Below, in pieces: positions 62,489 through 64,000 of a stretch of 64,000 bases of DNA. This stretch comes from Sphingobacterium sp. CZ-UAM (GTDB taxonomy: Bacteria; Bacteroidota; Bacteroidia; Sphingobacteriales; Sphingobacteriaceae), in contig NZ_MTCM01000004.1 of the NCBI RefSeq assembly GCF_002000245.1, forward strand, positions 1-64,000. The letters run 5' to 3'. The position numbers and the translations under genes were made by a program. Position 1 is the stretch's first letter, and the number at the start of each line of letters is the position of its first letter. The notes beneath the pieces were generated by a model that did not search any database, was not told where the DNA came from, and was given only the letters and a program-made list of their open reading frames with translations.

Positions 62489-63439
62489 ATGAAAATTTTA
62501 GCTTTTTTAATAACGCTATGCTGCCTGAGCGCTGAGGTTTGCGCTCAGGCAAAAAAACCTACGATTATGGTAGTCCCTTCCCGGCAATGGTGTTTTTCCA
62601 AGGGCTATTATAATACGGTTGACAACTTTGGCACAGAAGAAAGAGAACCGGACTATCGAAAAGCATTTGACGAAAACCCTGAATTACTTCTCGTGATCTC
62701 CAAGATCAATTCATTATTTGTTGACAGAGGATTTCCTTTAAAAGACTTGAGCCAGACACTTTCTTCTATCGGCCGGTCAAATGCCGAGGATCTTGCTTTA
62801 GGCTTAGATCGTGAGCAAGCTGGAAAAGGAGCTTTAGCAGAATCTCTCTTCGATAAGGTCCGCAATACCGCAAAAGCTGATATTTTAATCGAACTGCAGT
62901 GGGTTGTCAACCAGTCAGGTCCACGTCGTTCGATCACTTATGTCATGCGCGGCCTGGACGCATATACCGATAAGCAGATCGCTGGGGCTGAAGGTACCGG
63001 TGAGCCATCTGTAGCATCGGAGACAGCCTTGCTTTTAGAGGAAGCCGTTCTCCAACATATTGATAATTTTAACGCGCGATTGATGGTACATTTTGAAGAT
63101 CTGTTTACCAATGGAAGAGAAATTAAAGTCGAATTCCGCCGCGATAACAATTGGGTATACAATTTTGAAAGCGATTTCAATGGTGACGAACTGTCATTTC
63201 AAATCGAAGACTGGATTCAGAGTCAATCTGTAAAAAACCGCTTCTCAACAGCGGAAGCCACTGACAACAAATTAGTTTTTGATCAGGTCCGCATCCCAAT
63301 GTATGAAGGACAACGTGCGTTGGATGCACGGTCATTTGGTAGAAATATACAGCGCTTTTTGAAGTCATCTTTTAATATAGACACAAAAATTGTAACCAAA
63401 GGTTTGGGGTATGTCCAATTAATCTGCGGCCAAAAATAA
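62489..63439 (+). CDS. DUF6175-like exported protein
   Basis: A 316-residue secreted protein (signal peptide ending VCAQ near residue 20). The mature start KKPTIMVVPSRQWCFSKGYY, the segment LLLVISKINSLFVDRGFPLK and the downstream ADILIELQWVVNQSGPRRSI match my memory of DUF6175, a Bacteroidota family of unknown function. The name is from recollection and unverified. It follows the paralogue pair by 10 bp and its stop overlaps the next start (TAATG). Confidence 0.65.
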   Translation: MKILAFLITLCCLSAEVCAQAKKPTIMVVPSRQWCFSKGYYNTVDNFGTEEREPDYRKAFDENPELLLVISKINSLFVDRGFPLKDLSQTLSSIGRSNAEDLALGLDREQAGKGALAESLFDKVRNTAKADILIELQWVVNQSGPRRSITYVMRGLDAYTDKQIAGAEGTGEPSVASETALLLEEAVLQHIDNFNARLMVHFEDLFTNGREIKVEFRRDNNWVYNFESDFNGDELSFQIEDWIQSQSVKNRFSTAEATDNKLVFDQVRIPMYEGQRALDARSFGRNIQRFLKSSFNIDTKIVTKGLGYVQLICGQK

Positions 63440-64000
63440 TGATTATGAAAGCAATTCAACATTTCTTGCTACTCATTGTCCTCAGCACATTGGGTAATCT
63501 TGTTCATGGACAAGATGAGATTAAGTTTACACCGGCCTTTCGTTCATCTGATGTTGTCGCTACCGAAGGCGCGATAAATAGTTTGAAAAATAAGTTCAAG
63601 GCACAAACAAAAGTGTCCACCTACTTTTCTGACCAAGCGACAAGATTTCTTCTTGTTATCAATCCGACCAAGCTAGCTATTCAAACCACCGGAGGACAGG
63701 TTATGATAAAATACAATTTGCAGTTTGAACTCTATGATCTTTTAGCTGATCAGATTTTCCATAGCTTTGCCGTCACAACGGCTGGAGTAGGCAAAACTGA
63801 ACCAATAGCATTCGCAGTTGCCGTAGATCGACTCAATTTTAGAAATGAGCTTTTTAAAAGCGAGATGGAGGAAGGAATCAGTAAATTATTGAGTTACTAC
63901 GAGCAGAATTGTGAAAGAATACTAACAAAAGCGGCGTTATTAAAAGATACGCAACAATACCCTGAAGCATTTGCACAGCTTTCTTTAATGCCAAATTTAG
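63439..64000 (+). CDS. Exported protein, truncated by the window edge
   Basis: An open frame of at least 187 codons running off the right edge. The start is ATG 63439 (overlapping the previous stop) or ATG 63445. A signal peptide ends near LVHGQ (about residue 25 from 63439). Visible parts include QVMIKYNLQFELYDLLADQI and, near the edge, LLKDTQQYPEAFAQLSLMPN, which looks like the start of a TPR-type helical pair. No family assigned; position suggests a partner of the upstream exported proteins. Confidence 0.6.
   Translation, partial: MIMKAIQHFLLLIVLSTLGNLVHGQDEIKFTPAFRSSDVVATEGAINSLKNKFKAQTKVSTYFSDQATRFLLVINPTKLAIQTTGGQVMIKYNLQFELYDLLADQIFHSFAVTTAGVGKTEPIAFAVAVDRLNFRNELFKSEMEEGISKLLSYYEQNCERILTKAALLKDTQQYPEAFAQLSLMPNL

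Overview
The window looks like chromosome from a low-GC Bacteroidota bacterium, most likely Sphingobacteriaceae (Sphingobacterium or Pedobacter type). This rests on promoters that repeatedly fit the Bacteroidota pattern (TTG or TTTG, about 19 nt, then TAnnTTTG), on family-typical proteins (DUF4290, DUF5606, fused SecDF, fused E1 alpha-beta, DAHP synthase fused to chorismate mutase), and on weak Shine-Dalgarno sites. No prophage, transposon, CRISPR array or tRNA was seen. The left edge carries two tandem leftward promoters that look like those of an rRNA operon whose 16S gene would lie outside the window.

Layout. 1-1.03 kb: rRNA-like promoters and a short 11-bp tandem repeat. 1.03-4.8 kb: AraC regulator, DOPA-dioxygenase-like enzyme, Rdx (SelW-like) protein, and an alkylation-repair pair (AraC-MGMT fusion and AlkB). 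4.9-14.7 kb: M1 peptidase, a surface-barrel gene broken at a run of ten G, a lipoprotein, a TonB-dependent receptor and a SWIM/SNF2 helicase. 14.7-25.2 kb: mostly leftward housekeeping genes (methyltransferase, RadC, MurA, DUF4290, UvrD/PcrA, GuaB) with cyclophilin and DUF5606 rightward. 25.5-32 kb: SecDF, a MarR/flavoprotein reductase/ferredoxin operon and NDH-2. 32.4-38.1 kb: the rod-shape operon mreB-mreC-mreD-PBP2-rodA. 38.1-41 kb: a leftward operon of nuclease, transporter, YigZ and nucleoside phosphorylase with 4-bp gene overlaps. 41.3-47 kb: aromatic amino acid genes (pheA, DAHPS-CM, aroA, aroC) and a ROK protein. 47.2-59.2 kb: E1 dehydrogenase, DEAD-box-like helicase, NUDIX, methyltransferase, LysR with a serine hydrolase, glutathione peroxidase, a BadF-type kinase and an M61 peptidase. 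59.7-64 kb: an envelope operon of secreted proteins of unknown function, cut by the right edge.

The most interesting signals are not annotated protein genes. (1) Upstream of pheA there is a complete transcription attenuator: promoter, a 21-codon leader peptide with 9 Phe/Tyr codons, a 16-bp terminator hairpin, and a mutually exclusive antiterminator whose 5' arm covers the end of the leader ORF. (2) Between two convergent genes at 52.4-52.65 kb lies a candidate small RNA gene with its own promoter, a closed four-way-junction fold, a terminator, and a possible loop-loop contact. (3) The right-edge operon couples an outer-membrane-barrel-like protein, two paralogous small exported proteins, a DUF6175-like protein and a further exported protein. 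All functional statements come from reading motifs by eye; no database search was run.
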